A stretch of 64,000 nt of DNA from Myxococcus eversor (GTDB lineage Bacteria; Myxococcota; Myxococcia; Myxococcales; Myxococcaceae): contig NZ_JAAIXY010000009.1 of the NCBI RefSeq assembly GCF_010894455.1, positions 302,484 to 366,483 on the forward strand. Direction: 5' to 3'. Each line of letters opens with the position of its first letter. Position 1 is the stretch's first letter. The position numbers were made by a program, and so were the translations under genes. The notes beneath the pieces are model-generated. The model saw nothing but the letters and a program-made list of their open reading frames with translations, was not told the DNA's origin and did not search any database. This document shows positions 47,089 to 54,920 of this stretch, piece after piece.

Positions 47089-47864
47089 CCGATGACACTC
47101 GCTCCACCGTCCACCAACTGCACCGTGCCGGTGATGAACGACGCTCGCTCGCTGGCGAGGAACACCGCCGCCGCGGCGAACTCCTCCGGGAGTCCCACGC
47201 GCTTCAGCGGAATGTGCGCCGCCATGGCCCGCAGGTTGGCCTCCACGTCCGCGCCGCCGGTGCCCGCCGTGCGCTCCACCGGAGGCGTGCGGGTGTAGCC
47301 CGGGGCGAGCACGTTGACGGTGACGCCGCAGTCGCCCAGCTCCTGCACCAGCGCGGACGCGAAGCCGACGATGCCCAGCCGCGCCGTGGCGGACAGGGCG
47401 AAGCGCGCGACGGGCCGCACCACCGTCTCCGAGGTGATGAGCAACAGGCGTCCCCACCGCGCGGCCTTCATGTACGGCAGCGCCGCCAGCGCCAGGTTGA
47501 TGGCCGGCAACATCACCGTGTCGACGGCCTCCTGGTACGCGACGATGTCGAACTTCGTGGCGGGCCCGGGCGGCGGACCGGCGCTGTTCGTCACGACGAT
47601 GTGGGGACCGCCCAGCTTGCTGGCCACGTCCTCCACCCACGCACGCGTGGCGCCGTGCTCACGCAGGTCCACGCGCGTGGCCATCACCTTGCCGCCGCGA
47701 GCCAGTCCGCGAAGGTGCTGCTCCGCGCGAGCGAGCCGGTCCGCGTCGCGCGCGCCGATGGCGACGTGCGCGCCTTCCTTGACCAGCTCCTCGGCCACGG
47801 CGAGCCCCAAGCCACTGGAACCCCCGGCGATGAGCGCGACCTTATTGGCGAGTCCCAGTTCCAA
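47085..47864 (-). CDS. SDR-family oxidoreductase lacking the catalytic Tyr
   Basis: 259 residues from TTG 47864 (GGAGGG 6-8 bases upstream), giving the family's usual MELGLANKVALIAGG start; the GTG at 47885 would put that ribosome site inside the gene. NAD-binding GGSSGLG (about 14-20), NSAGPPPGP in place of NNAG, and LLITSETVV before FALSATARLG. The standard Tyr-x-x-x-Lys is not there, as in the BKR-like SDR subgroup with an imperfect catalytic tetrad. It overlaps the sulfotransferase gene by 23 bases. Likely reduces or isomerises a ketone left by the transketolase, but the missing Tyr makes the chemistry uncertain. Confidence 0.85.
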   Translation of the reverse strand: MELGLANKVALIAGGSSGLGLAVAEELVKEGAHVAIGARDADRLARAEQHLRGLARGGKVMATRVDLREHGATRAWVEDVASKLGGPHIVVTNSAGPPPGPATKFDIVAYQEAVDTVMLPAINLALAALPYMKAARWGRLLLITSETVVRPVARFALSATARLGIVGFASALVQELGDCGVTVNVLAPGYTRTPPVERTAGTGGADVEANLRAMAAHIPLKRVGLPEEFAAAAVFLASERASFITGTVQLVDGGASVIG

Positions 47865-48840
47865 GTGTCTCCCTCCCTGCGTCACCAGCGTTCACGACGG
47901 GCTCCGGCGCTGGACTCACCTGCGCGGGCGTTGGAGGCCCCCGGTAGCCATACCGCCCCGTCAGCGGCCACGAGAGCGCGGAGACGAGCGCCTTCATGCG
48001 GGGCGCCAGCTCCTTGCGCCAAGCATCGTCACCGGGCCGCAGCAGCGTGGAGCCGCTGAGGAACCGGTCCGGGTTGCCGGTGACGGTGTGGTTGCGCCCG
48101 AGCACCACGGTGCGCCCCTTCACCGGGTTGACGGCGCTGTCCTCGCGGATGAGCTTCAGGAGCGAGTCGATGGTCGCGGCCGGCGAGGCGATGAAGTCCT
48201 CGTACCGCAGGAACAGCGAGCGCTCCGGGTGGCGCCGCGTGACGAGCTCCGAGGCCACGTTGAAGCCGAACCAGTACGCGGTGCTGCGCGCGGCGGACAT
48301 CGGCACGACGTACTGCTTCGTCTTCGTCCACGAGTGCGCGACGGCACGAGGGTCCCGTACCAGATGGAGGTAGTACGGCGAGATTCCGCTTACGTGGGGC
48401 AGCAGCGCCGCCTCGGAGGGGAACTTGCCGCTGTCGACGATGACGTGGCTGCCGGTGGCATCGGCGATGGTGCGGTACGTGCTCGCGAGGAGCTGCGCGT
48501 GCTCGTACAGCTCGGACGACGGCGTGCCCTGTCGCAGCACGCGCCACGTGTGCCGGGTGCGCACGGTGTCCTGTTGCCGCTTCACCACGCGCAGGGCATG
48601 GGCCTCGGGCGTCTCACCGGGACGGGCGCCCTGCTCCAACACCTTGGACCAGAGGGGACACTGGACCAGGTGCGTGCCGCAGCCGCACAGGGTGTTGGAG
48701 CCGTTCCCGTAGGCGTTCTTCCAGAGGAAGCTCAGTTCGCCCGTGTGGAAGCAGCCCTCCACCTCGTTGAGCACGTTGCCGATGATGGTGCTGCCGCTGC
48801 GGCACCAGCCGGTGATGTAGAGGACGGTGAGGGCACTCAT
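47842..48840 (-). CDS. PAPS-dependent sulfotransferase
   Basis: 332 residues. N-terminal 5'-phosphosulfate loop CRSGSTIIGNVLNE (about 13-26) and 3'-phosphate-binding VRDPRAVAHSW (about 160) are the two signature sites of sulfotransferases. It also contains GELSFLW and YEDFIASPAATI, as in that family. A Cys cluster (CGCGTHLVQC) lies near residue 52. Inside this operon it probably sulfates a hydroxyl of the amino-acid intermediate. In azinomycin/ficellomycin pathways a sulfate ester is the leaving group for ring closure, which is the analogy I draw. Confidence 0.88.
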   Translation of the reverse strand: MSALTVLYITGWCRSGSTIIGNVLNEVEGCFHTGELSFLWKNAYGNGSNTLCGCGTHLVQCPLWSKVLEQGARPGETPEAHALRVVKRQQDTVRTRHTWRVLRQGTPSSELYEHAQLLASTYRTIADATGSHVIVDSGKFPSEAALLPHVSGISPYYLHLVRDPRAVAHSWTKTKQYVVPMSAARSTAYWFGFNVASELVTRRHPERSLFLRYEDFIASPAATIDSLLKLIREDSAVNPVKGRTVVLGRNHTVTGNPDRFLSGSTLLRPGDDAWRKELAPRMKALVSALSWPLTGRYGYRGPPTPAQVSPAPEPVVNAGDAGRETLGTGTRQ

Positions 48841-48858
48841 GGGCGAGCCTTTCGCGCG

Positions 48859-49899
48859 TCAGAGGGGGTGGAGGCCCCGGAAGCCGAGGCCCTCCGTTTC
48901 GGGTCTGCCCAGCATGAGGTTCAAGGCGTGCACGGCCGTGCCCGCCGCGCCCTTCACCAGGTTGTCCAGCGCGGCATTCACCACGATTCGCCCGCGCTCC
49001 GCGTCCACCTCCACCGCCAGGTCGCAGTGGTTGGTGCCCGCCAGGGGGCCAGGCTCCGGGAAGGGAGACGCGCTCGCGTTGGCGCGCAGGACGTGGACGA
49101 AGGGGTGCTCACGGTACGTGGACGCGAGGGCGCGCAGCGGCTCGGACGCGTCCTCCAGCTTGCGCGCCGCGAAGGCATGCACCGTGGCGAGCACGCCGCG
49201 CACGCTGGGTACCGCCGTCGCGCTGAAGTGGACCACGGGGCGCATGCCGGCGAGACGCTCGGTGGCACCCTCGATTTCACCCGTGTGCCGATGCCCCACG
49301 GCGCGGTAGCAGCGCAGCGCGGAGGCGCGCTCCGGATGGTGCGAGGAGCGGTCCGGGGTCGCGCCACCACCGGAGGAGCCCGTCTTCGCGTCGACCACGA
49401 CTTCGGGCTTCACCAGCCCCGCGCGCACCAGGGGCAGCAGCGCGAGCAGCGCCGCGTGGGCCATGCAGCCGGGCACCGCGACGAAGCGGGCGTCCTTGAG
49501 CCGCGCGCCCGTCCACTCCGGCAGGCCGTAGACGAACTCGGGCATGTCCGCGGGGCGGGGCGCGCGTGGATACCAGCGCGCGTGCTCGGCGGGCTCCAGG
49601 CGGAAGTCCGCGCTCAGGTCGATGATGCGCCCGGCGAGCGTGCTCACCTGGGGCCAGCGGCGAATCAATTCGCCGGAGGGCATGCAGGACAGGAGCACAT
49701 CGCACGGCTCCAGCGCGTCATGCGGAGAGAAGCGTGGAGTGGCCAGTCCCCGCAGGTGCGGATGCGGGAAGTCGAGCCGCTTGCCCGCGTGCTGCTCGGA
49801 CGTCGCCTGGACCACCTCCACCGCCGGGTGGGCGAGCAGCAGGCGCAGCACCTCGCCGCCCGCGTAGCCTCCCGCCCCGAGCACCGCGACGCGCGTCAT
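48859..49899 (-). CDS. LysY/ArgC-like semialdehyde reductase
   Basis: 346 residues: VAVLGAGGYAGGEVLRLLLAH (NADP-binding), ADFRLEP, EFVYGLPE, catalytic Cys in VPGCMAHAALLAL (about 145), and SGGGATPDRSSH plus GHRHTGEIEG near the substrate site. This is the N-acetyl-glutamyl-phosphate / [LysW]-aminoadipyl-phosphate reductase family. Its start overlaps the LysX-like stop (ATGA). It would convert the acyl phosphate made by the LysZ-like kinase into the aldehyde that the split transketolase extends by two carbons. Confidence 0.89.
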   Translation of the reverse strand: MTRVAVLGAGGYAGGEVLRLLLAHPAVEVVQATSEQHAGKRLDFPHPHLRGLATPRFSPHDALEPCDVLLSCMPSGELIRRWPQVSTLAGRIIDLSADFRLEPAEHARWYPRAPRPADMPEFVYGLPEWTGARLKDARFVAVPGCMAHAALLALLPLVRAGLVKPEVVVDAKTGSSGGGATPDRSSHHPERASALRCYRAVGHRHTGEIEGATERLAGMRPVVHFSATAVPSVRGVLATVHAFAARKLEDASEPLRALASTYREHPFVHVLRANASASPFPEPGPLAGTNHCDLAVEVDAERGRIVVNAALDNLVKGAAGTAVHALNLMLGRPETEGLGFRGLHPL

Positions 49900-50747
49900 C
49901 GCACGGCCTCCATCAGGTAGTCCGCCATCAGCTCCGGCAGGGGAATGCCGGTGAACTCGATGCTCCGGGCGAACTCCACGCAGTGGTTGATTTCGTTCAC
50001 CAGGATTTCGCCCTGCCGCGTCTCCAGCAGGTCCACCGCCACCATCTCTCCGCCCACGGCCTTGGCCGCGCGCTCGGCGAGCTTCGCGTGGGACGCGGGG
50101 ACTTCGTAGCGCTCCGGCACCGCGCCTCGGGCCGTGTTCGTCACCCAGTGCTCGGAGCGGCGGCGCATGCCTCCGACGGCGCCGCCGATGACGTACACGC
50201 GCAAGTCATAGCCGGGCTTGTCGATGTACTGCTGGACGAGCGCGACGTGGTCCTGCGCGCCGCCCATCTCGAAGCGCATGGACATCATCCCCTCGGCCGC
50301 GTGCTTGTTGTCCACGCGCGCCACCATGCGGCCCCAGGAGCCTTGCACGGGCTTCGTCACGCAGGGGTAGCCGCGCTGCTCCATCTCCGCGACACAGGCG
50401 TCCTGCTCGAAGCCCAGGAAGGACCAGGGCATGGGCACGTCATGCTCCGCCAGCGCGAGCGTGGTGAGCGCCTTGTCTCCACAGGTGGCGATGGAGCGCG
50501 CGGTGTTGAATACGCGGGCGCCCTTCACCTCCAGGATGGAGGACAGGTAGCGCGCGCGGGTGAAGGACATGCTGCGCATCAAGACAGGGCCGCCGTCCTT
50601 CCACGGCTCGCGGTTCAGCGGCAGCACCAGGTCCGTGTCCGCGTGGGTCTCCACGGCGCAGCCGCGTCCGCGAAGCGCGTCGACGAGCATCCGCTCCTCG
50701 GTGCGCATCCGCGTGTAGACGAGGTGGACCTCGTGGCGACGCATCAT
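49896..50747 (-). CDS. LysX-like ATP-grasp ligase
   Basis: 283 residues of the RimK/LysX ATP-grasp fold: FNTARSIATCGDKALTTLAL (about 80), VTKPVQGSWGRMVARVD (nucleotide-binding Lys and flexible loop), VQQYIDKPGYDLRVYVIGG, AVDLLETRQGEILVNEIN followed by HCVEFARS. True LysX joins the alpha-amino group of its amino acid to the C-terminal Glu of LysW. The NHCVEF motif sits where LysX enzymes carry the substrate-selecting NHTMEF-type motif. AGGAGGGG lies just upstream; ATG 50747 overlaps the transketolase stop (ATGA). Its presence is the main reason to expect an amino-group carrier. Confidence 0.9.
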   Translation of the reverse strand: MMRRHEVHLVYTRMRTEERMLVDALRGRGCAVETHADTDLVLPLNREPWKDGGPVLMRSMSFTRARYLSSILEVKGARVFNTARSIATCGDKALTTLALAEHDVPMPWSFLGFEQDACVAEMEQRGYPCVTKPVQGSWGRMVARVDNKHAAEGMMSMRFEMGGAQDHVALVQQYIDKPGYDLRVYVIGGAVGGMRRRSEHWVTNTARGAVPERYEVPASHAKLAERAAKAVGGEMVAVDLLETRQGEILVNEINHCVEFARSIEFTGIPLPELMADYLMEAVR

Positions 50748-51796
50748 CCCCTCCTGGACCCGGGTGCCATCGCCGCCAGACGGGGGCGGGGCAGGGCGTT
50801 GAGAATCGATTCGACCAGGGCGCCGGCTTCCAGCCCGTGTCGTTGCAGCAGGGCCTCGTGCGTGCCCGCCGTGGAGTCGTAGCGGTCCTGGATGCCCGCG
50901 CGCACCACGCGGCGACCCACGCCATGGGTGGCCACGCTCTCGCACACCGCGCCGCCCAGGCCGCCGAGGATGGAGTGCTCCTCCACCGTGACGAGCAGCC
51001 GGGTGCGCTCGGCCGTCTCCAGAATCGCCTCCTCGTCGAAGGGCTTGAGCGTGTGCAGGTTCACCACGCGCGCGGACACGCCCTGCGCCTCCAGCCGCGT
51101 CGCCACGTCCAGCGCCACGCTCACGCCGACCTCGCCGTGGGCGATGATTCCCACGTCGCCGCCCTCGCGCAGGCACATGGCGCGCCCCAAAGCGAACGCG
51201 GGCCGGGCCACCTCCAGCCGGGTGACGCGGTTGCGGCCGAGCCGCAGGTACACCGGGCCCTCCATCTCCAGCAGCGCGCGCGTCGCCTGAATCGTCTCCA
51301 ACCCGTCCGCCGGAGACACCACCGTCATGCCCGGCATCGCGCGAAGAATCGCCAGGTCCTCGATGGCGTGGTGCGTGGGCCCGAAGAACGCGCCGGACAG
51401 GCCGCCGTAGTCGCAGACGAGCTTCACGTTCGCCCGCGCATAGGCGAGGCCCAGCCGCACCTGCTCGCACGCGCGCATCGCCCCGAAGGGCGCGAAAGTG
51501 TGGGCGAAGACGACGTGCCCGGTGGCCGCCATGCCGCACGCGATGTCGAGCATCGCCGCCTCGCAGATGCCCAGGTTGAAGAACCGCCCCGGGTGCCGCA
51601 CGGGGAAAGGGTCTCCTCCACCCGCCAGGTCCGCCTCCAGCAACACGATGCGCGGCTCCACGTCCGCCAGTCGCGCCAGGGTGTGCCGGAACACCTGTCG
51701 GTTGGGCAGGCCCGGTTGCTCGCGCAGCCAGTCCTGCGGCGACGTCAGCAGGTCAGCGCCGCTGGAGGTGGTGGAGCTCGTCGGGGAGCCTGTCAT
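50744..51796 (-). CDS. Transketolase C-terminal subunit
   Basis: 350 residues covering the pyrimidine-binding and C-terminal domains of a split transketolase: RFFNLGICEAAMLDIACGMA with the cofactor-activating Glu, TFAPFGAMRACEQVR, HHAIEDLAILRAMPGM and VNLHTLKPFDEEAI. An extra Ser/Thr-rich N-terminus of about 25 residues precedes the fold. ATG overlaps the stop of the N-terminal subunit (ATGA), so a heteromer of equal parts is expected. Two-gene transketolases occur in AmCP-based secondary pathways, where they add a two-carbon unit to a carrier-bound semialdehyde. Confidence 0.9.
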   Translation of the reverse strand: MTGSPTSSTTSSGADLLTSPQDWLREQPGLPNRQVFRHTLARLADVEPRIVLLEADLAGGGDPFPVRHPGRFFNLGICEAAMLDIACGMAATGHVVFAHTFAPFGAMRACEQVRLGLAYARANVKLVCDYGGLSGAFFGPTHHAIEDLAILRAMPGMTVVSPADGLETIQATRALLEMEGPVYLRLGRNRVTRLEVARPAFALGRAMCLREGGDVGIIAHGEVGVSVALDVATRLEAQGVSARVVNLHTLKPFDEEAILETAERTRLLVTVEEHSILGGLGGAVCESVATHGVGRRVVRAGIQDRYDSTAGTHEALLQRHGLEAGALVESILNALPRPRLAAMAPGSRRG

Positions 51797-52602
51797 GGCG
51801 TCACCTCACCCAGTGAGGTGAGTGCCCGGCGGAGCTGGTCGGCGTTGAAGGTCGCGTAGTGCGGCCCCTTGCCGCGAAACATGGGCACGCCCGCGCCCTT
51901 CTGCGTCCGGGCGACAATCGCGCGAGGCTCCTCGGAGGGCTCCTCCAGCGCACGACCCAGGGCGTCCAGGTCATGCCCATCCACCTCCACGGTCTTCAGC
52001 CCGAAGGCTCGCAGCCGCTCCACCAGGGAGGCCTGGGAGAGGATGGCCTCGGTGGGGCCGTCGTTCTGTCCGCCGTTGCGGTCGACCAGCACGGTGAGTC
52101 GCGACAGGTGGTGCTGCGCGGCGATTTGCAGCGCCTCCCAGTTGGAGCCTTCGCCCATCTCCCCGTCTCCGCACACGACGAACACGCGGTTGGAACGCTG
52201 CCGCAGCCGGTACCCCATCGCCAGCCCTACTCCCAGTCCCACGCCGTGCCCCAGGCTTCCCGTGGGAAACTCAACGCCCGGCACCGCCGCATTCACGTGT
52301 CCGGTGAAGGGACTTCCGTCGGCGTTGTATCGTTGCACCAGTTCTTCAGTGTCGAAGAAGCCGAACTCGGCGAGCGCGGCGTAGAGGCCCGCGGCGGCGT
52401 GGCCCTTGGAGAGGATGAGCGAATCGCGCTCCTCCCAGCGGGGCTCCTCGGGCCGGAACTTCATCACCCGCCCCAGCAGCACCACCAACAGCTCCACCAT
52501 CGACAGCGAGCCACCGAGGTGGCAGCCGACCGACGTGGCGGCGAGCCGGAGGATGGTCCGGCGAATGCGTCTGGCGCGCTCCTCGAGAGGTACCTGGACC
52601 AT
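51793..52602 (-). CDS. Transketolase N-terminal subunit
   Basis: 269 residues, the thiamine diphosphate-binding half: ILSKGHAAAGLYAALAEFG, GSLGHGVGLGVGLAMGYR, and the ThDP motif GDGEMGEGSNWEAL with a downstream DRNGGQNDGPTE. First gene of the minus-strand biosynthetic operon, starting at ATG 52602 below a TTGACG/TACTTT promoter candidate. A single full-length primary-metabolism transketolase would be about 650-700 residues; this split form beside LysX/Y/Z/K-like genes points to specialised metabolism. Confidence 0.92.
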   Translation of the reverse strand: MVQVPLEERARRIRRTILRLAATSVGCHLGGSLSMVELLVVLLGRVMKFRPEEPRWEERDSLILSKGHAAAGLYAALAEFGFFDTEELVQRYNADGSPFTGHVNAAVPGVEFPTGSLGHGVGLGVGLAMGYRLRQRSNRVFVVCGDGEMGEGSNWEALQIAAQHHLSRLTVLVDRNGGQNDGPTEAILSQASLVERLRAFGLKTVEVDGHDLDALGRALEEPSEEPRAIVARTQKGAGVPMFRGKGPHYATFNADQLRRALTSLGEVTP

Positions 52603-52624
52603 GGATTTCTGCGCCTTTCATTCC

Positions 52625-52654
52625 AAAGTAGGAAACCGAGAGCACGCCCGTCAA
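52625..52654 (-). promoter_or_regulatory. Candidate promoter of the transketolase-LysX/Y/Z operon
   Basis: Read on the minus strand, TTGACG (52654-52649) and TACTTT (52630-52625) are separated by 18 bases. A transcription start near 52618 would leave a leader of about 15 bases before ATG 52602, with AAAGG in it. The -35 box matches consensus at five of six positions; the -10 box is weaker. Confidence 0.45.
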
Positions 52655-52701
52655 TGTGAGTGATGGGGACTTGGGGTGCAGACATGTGAGCTTTCGCCGT
52701 C

Positions 52702-52731
52702 TTGCTGGTTTTGTACGCGTATCGTTATGGT
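52702..52731 (+). promoter_or_regulatory. Candidate promoter of the ligase-NRPS operon
   Basis: TTGCTG (52702-52707) and TATGGT (52726-52731) are separated by 18 bases, in the only AT-richer patch of the 174-base divergent gap. A start near 52738 gives a leader of about 40 bases with CGGAGGG 7-8 bases before ATG 52777. Both boxes are weak matches. Confidence 0.3.
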
Positions 52732-52776
52732 CTCCCGCCGTCGAGGACAGTCTCGCGGTACACGGAGGGTGCGGAC

Positions 52777-54462
52777 ATGGACGCACGGTTCGGAAGCGGC
52801 CCCTCGTTGGAGCAGGGGGCGCTGTACCGGAGCAAGGGTTGGTGGCGTGACGAGACGGTACTCGACGACTTGCGTCGGGCCGTGCGGACGCATCCGGACA
52901 AGACGGCCATCGTCGCGGCGCGCTACTTCGCCAAGGACGTCACGAAGCTGAGCTACGCGGAGCTGGGACGCTACGTGGAGCGCTTCGCGGGCGCGCTCGT
53001 GTCGCTGGGCGTGGCGCGGGGCGAACTGGTGGCGGTGCAGTTGCCCAACTGGTGGCAATTCACCGCGATGGCGCTGGCGTGCGCGCGCATCGGCGCAGTC
53101 GTCGCGCCCATCCCTCCGGACTACCGTCGCCGCGAGGTGGAGTTCATCCTCGGCAGGACGGAGTCGTCCGTCTACGTGGGACCCCTGAGTTGGAGCGGGC
53201 ACTCGCACCGGGACATGTTGCGCGAGGCGTCGCGAGCGCTGCCGTCGCTCAAGCACCGCGTCTTCATTGGCGCGGGCGAGCAGGCGTCCGAGGCGGGCGA
53301 GCTGGACTTCGACGCGTACTTCGTCGCGCGGCACTGGGAGGACGAGACGCCGAAGGCGGAGCTGGACGCTCGCTCGGCGCGCCCGGACGACGTGTGCAAC
53401 GTCCTCTACACGTCGGGGACGACGGGCGAGCCCAAGGGCGTCATCCACTCGCACAACACCAACTTCGGCATCACCCGCGCGCTGGTCGACACCCTGGCGC
53501 TGGGCGCCGATGACGTGGTGTGCCTGCCCTCGCTGCTCACCGCCTCCAGCGGATTTACTTACCTGTACTTGATGCCGGTGTTGTTGGGCGCGACGGCTGT
53601 CTACATGGACGTGGGAGACCCGGAGCTCACGCTGCGCTGCATCGACGAACACCGCGTCACGTTCATGTATGGGATTCCCACGTATGTGATGAACGTCATC
53701 GCCGCGAAGAAGAAGCGGGGCGGAGACACCTCGTCGCTGCGTCGGCTGTCCACCGGCTCCATTCCCGTGCCGCCGCACCTCATCGCCGCGGTGCGCGAGA
53801 GCTTCGGTGTTCCGCTGCACACGCTGTGGGGGATGACGGAGAACGGCGCGGTGACGATTACGCGCCGCGAGGACCCGCCGGACTGGCCCTCCAACAGCGA
53901 CGGCAGGCCTGTCGACTGGATGGAGGTGCGGATTGTTCCCGCCCTGGCGGAAGACGGCTCGCCGTATCCTGAAGGCACCGGACGGCTGCTCGTCCGAGGG
54001 GCCAGCCAGTGCCTGGGCTACTTCAAGCGCGAGGACCTCTACCGCGCGTGTGTCGACGAGGAGGGCTGGTTCGACACGGGAGACCTGGCGCGCGACGACG
54101 GGCGCGGGGGCATCCGCATCGTCGGGCGGCTCAAGGACGTCATCTTCCGCTACGGCCAGAAGGTGCCGGTGGTGGAGGTGGAGTCCGCGCTGTACTCGCA
54201 CCCGAAAGTCAGGGAGGTGGCCGTCATCGGACACTCGGACGACCGCATCGGCGGTGAGCGCGTCTGCGCCGTGGTGGTGCCGCGCGACGAGACGCCGACG
54301 CTGGACGAGCTGCGCGCCCACCTGAAGGGCCTGGGCATGTCGAATCAGTACTGGCCGGACCGGCTGGAGGTCGTCGAGGAGATGCCGAAGACGCCGTCGG
54401 GGAAGATTCGCAAGTATCTGCTGCGCGAGCGCTTGAAGGCCCCCACCGCGAAGGTGGGCTGA
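52777..54462 (+). CDS. Stand-alone acyl-adenylating ligase (acyl/aryl acid-CoA or carrier ligase)
   Basis: 561 residues of the ANL superfamily: A3 LYTSGTTGEPKGVIHSH (about 210), TLWGMTENGAV (A5), GWFDTGDLARDD (A7), GRLKDVIFRYGQKV (A8) and the C-terminal catalytic Lys in TPSGKIRKYLL (A10). Where amino-acid-activating A domains have Asp235, the aligned residue here is Ser (SSGFTYLYL), so the substrate probably has no alpha-amino group. Nearest in flavour to cyclohexanecarboxylate/benzoate-type ligases. The discrete carrier 28 bases downstream is the obvious acceptor, making this the likely starter-loading enzyme. GGAGG precedes the ATG. Confidence 0.88.
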   Translation: MDARFGSGPSLEQGALYRSKGWWRDETVLDDLRRAVRTHPDKTAIVAARYFAKDVTKLSYAELGRYVERFAGALVSLGVARGELVAVQLPNWWQFTAMALACARIGAVVAPIPPDYRRREVEFILGRTESSVYVGPLSWSGHSHRDMLREASRALPSLKHRVFIGAGEQASEAGELDFDAYFVARHWEDETPKAELDARSARPDDVCNVLYTSGTTGEPKGVIHSHNTNFGITRALVDTLALGADDVVCLPSLLTASSGFTYLYLMPVLLGATAVYMDVGDPELTLRCIDEHRVTFMYGIPTYVMNVIAAKKKRGGDTSSLRRLSTGSIPVPPHLIAAVRESFGVPLHTLWGMTENGAVTITRREDPPDWPSNSDGRPVDWMEVRIVPALAEDGSPYPEGTGRLLVRGASQCLGYFKREDLYRACVDEEGWFDTGDLARDDGRGGIRIVGRLKDVIFRYGQKVPVVEVESALYSHPKVREVAVIGHSDDRIGGERVCAVVVPRDETPTLDELRAHLKGLGMSNQYWPDRLEVVEEMPKTPSGKIRKYLLRERLKAPTAKVG

Positions 54463-54490
54463 GCATGTCCCCCATCCTGAGGAGCAACAC

Positions 54491-54757
54491 GTGAGCACTG
54501 ACTCGAGCACCACGCCGTTGGTGCGCCAGCTCGCCGGGTATTGGCGCGAGCTCTTGGGGACGGACGTGGTGAGGCCGGAGGACCACTTCCTGGAGATGGG
54601 TGGCAACTCGCTGATGGCGACGATGCTGGCCAACCGAATCGAGGAGGAGCTGGGCGTCCAGCTCTCCATGGTGGACCTGTTCAACACGCTGGAGCACGTG
54701 GCCGCCGCCTGCGAGGAGCAGCTGCTGGAGCAGGGCCGCACCTTCCCCGCGGCCTGA
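54491..54757 (+). CDS. Discrete peptidyl/acyl carrier protein
   Basis: 88 residues of four-helix carrier fold with the phosphopantetheine motif DHFLEMGGNSLMATML (modifiable Ser about residue 40). GTG start with GAGGAGC about 6 bases upstream. It lies between the ligase and the NRPS in the same operon, so it probably carries the starter acyl group for the first NRPS condensation domain. It is not a LysW-type carrier: it has no zinc-binding Cys and does not end in Glu. Confidence 0.9.
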   Translation: MSTDSSTTPLVRQLAGYWRELLGTDVVRPEDHFLEMGGNSLMATMLANRIEEELGVQLSMVDLFNTLEHVAAACEEQLLEQGRTFPAA

Positions 54758-54920
54758 CGAAGTCCGTTGTCCAGGAGGCGGGCCTTCTCCCGCCATCGTC
54801 CCCGAGGGGCTGTGCGGGGACTCAAGCTTCACGCCTTCTCACGGAGCGCCAGGTGTCGGTCTCACCGACGCGGGGCTTCGTGTCTTCCGAGATTCGTCTT
54901 CTTGAGTTTGAGGTGTCGAC

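Noticed and set aside
45171..49899. Reading the LysX/Y/Z/K-like genes as primary lysine or arginine biosynthesis
   Set aside because: The early AAA-pathway genes and LysW are absent, and the genes are coupled to a split transketolase and a sulfotransferase opposite an NRPS. Not fully excluded; phylogeny would decide.
54491..54757. The 88-residue carrier as the missing LysW/AmCP
   Set aside because: It has the phosphopantetheine Ser motif GGNSL, no zinc-binding Cys, and ends in Ala rather than Glu.
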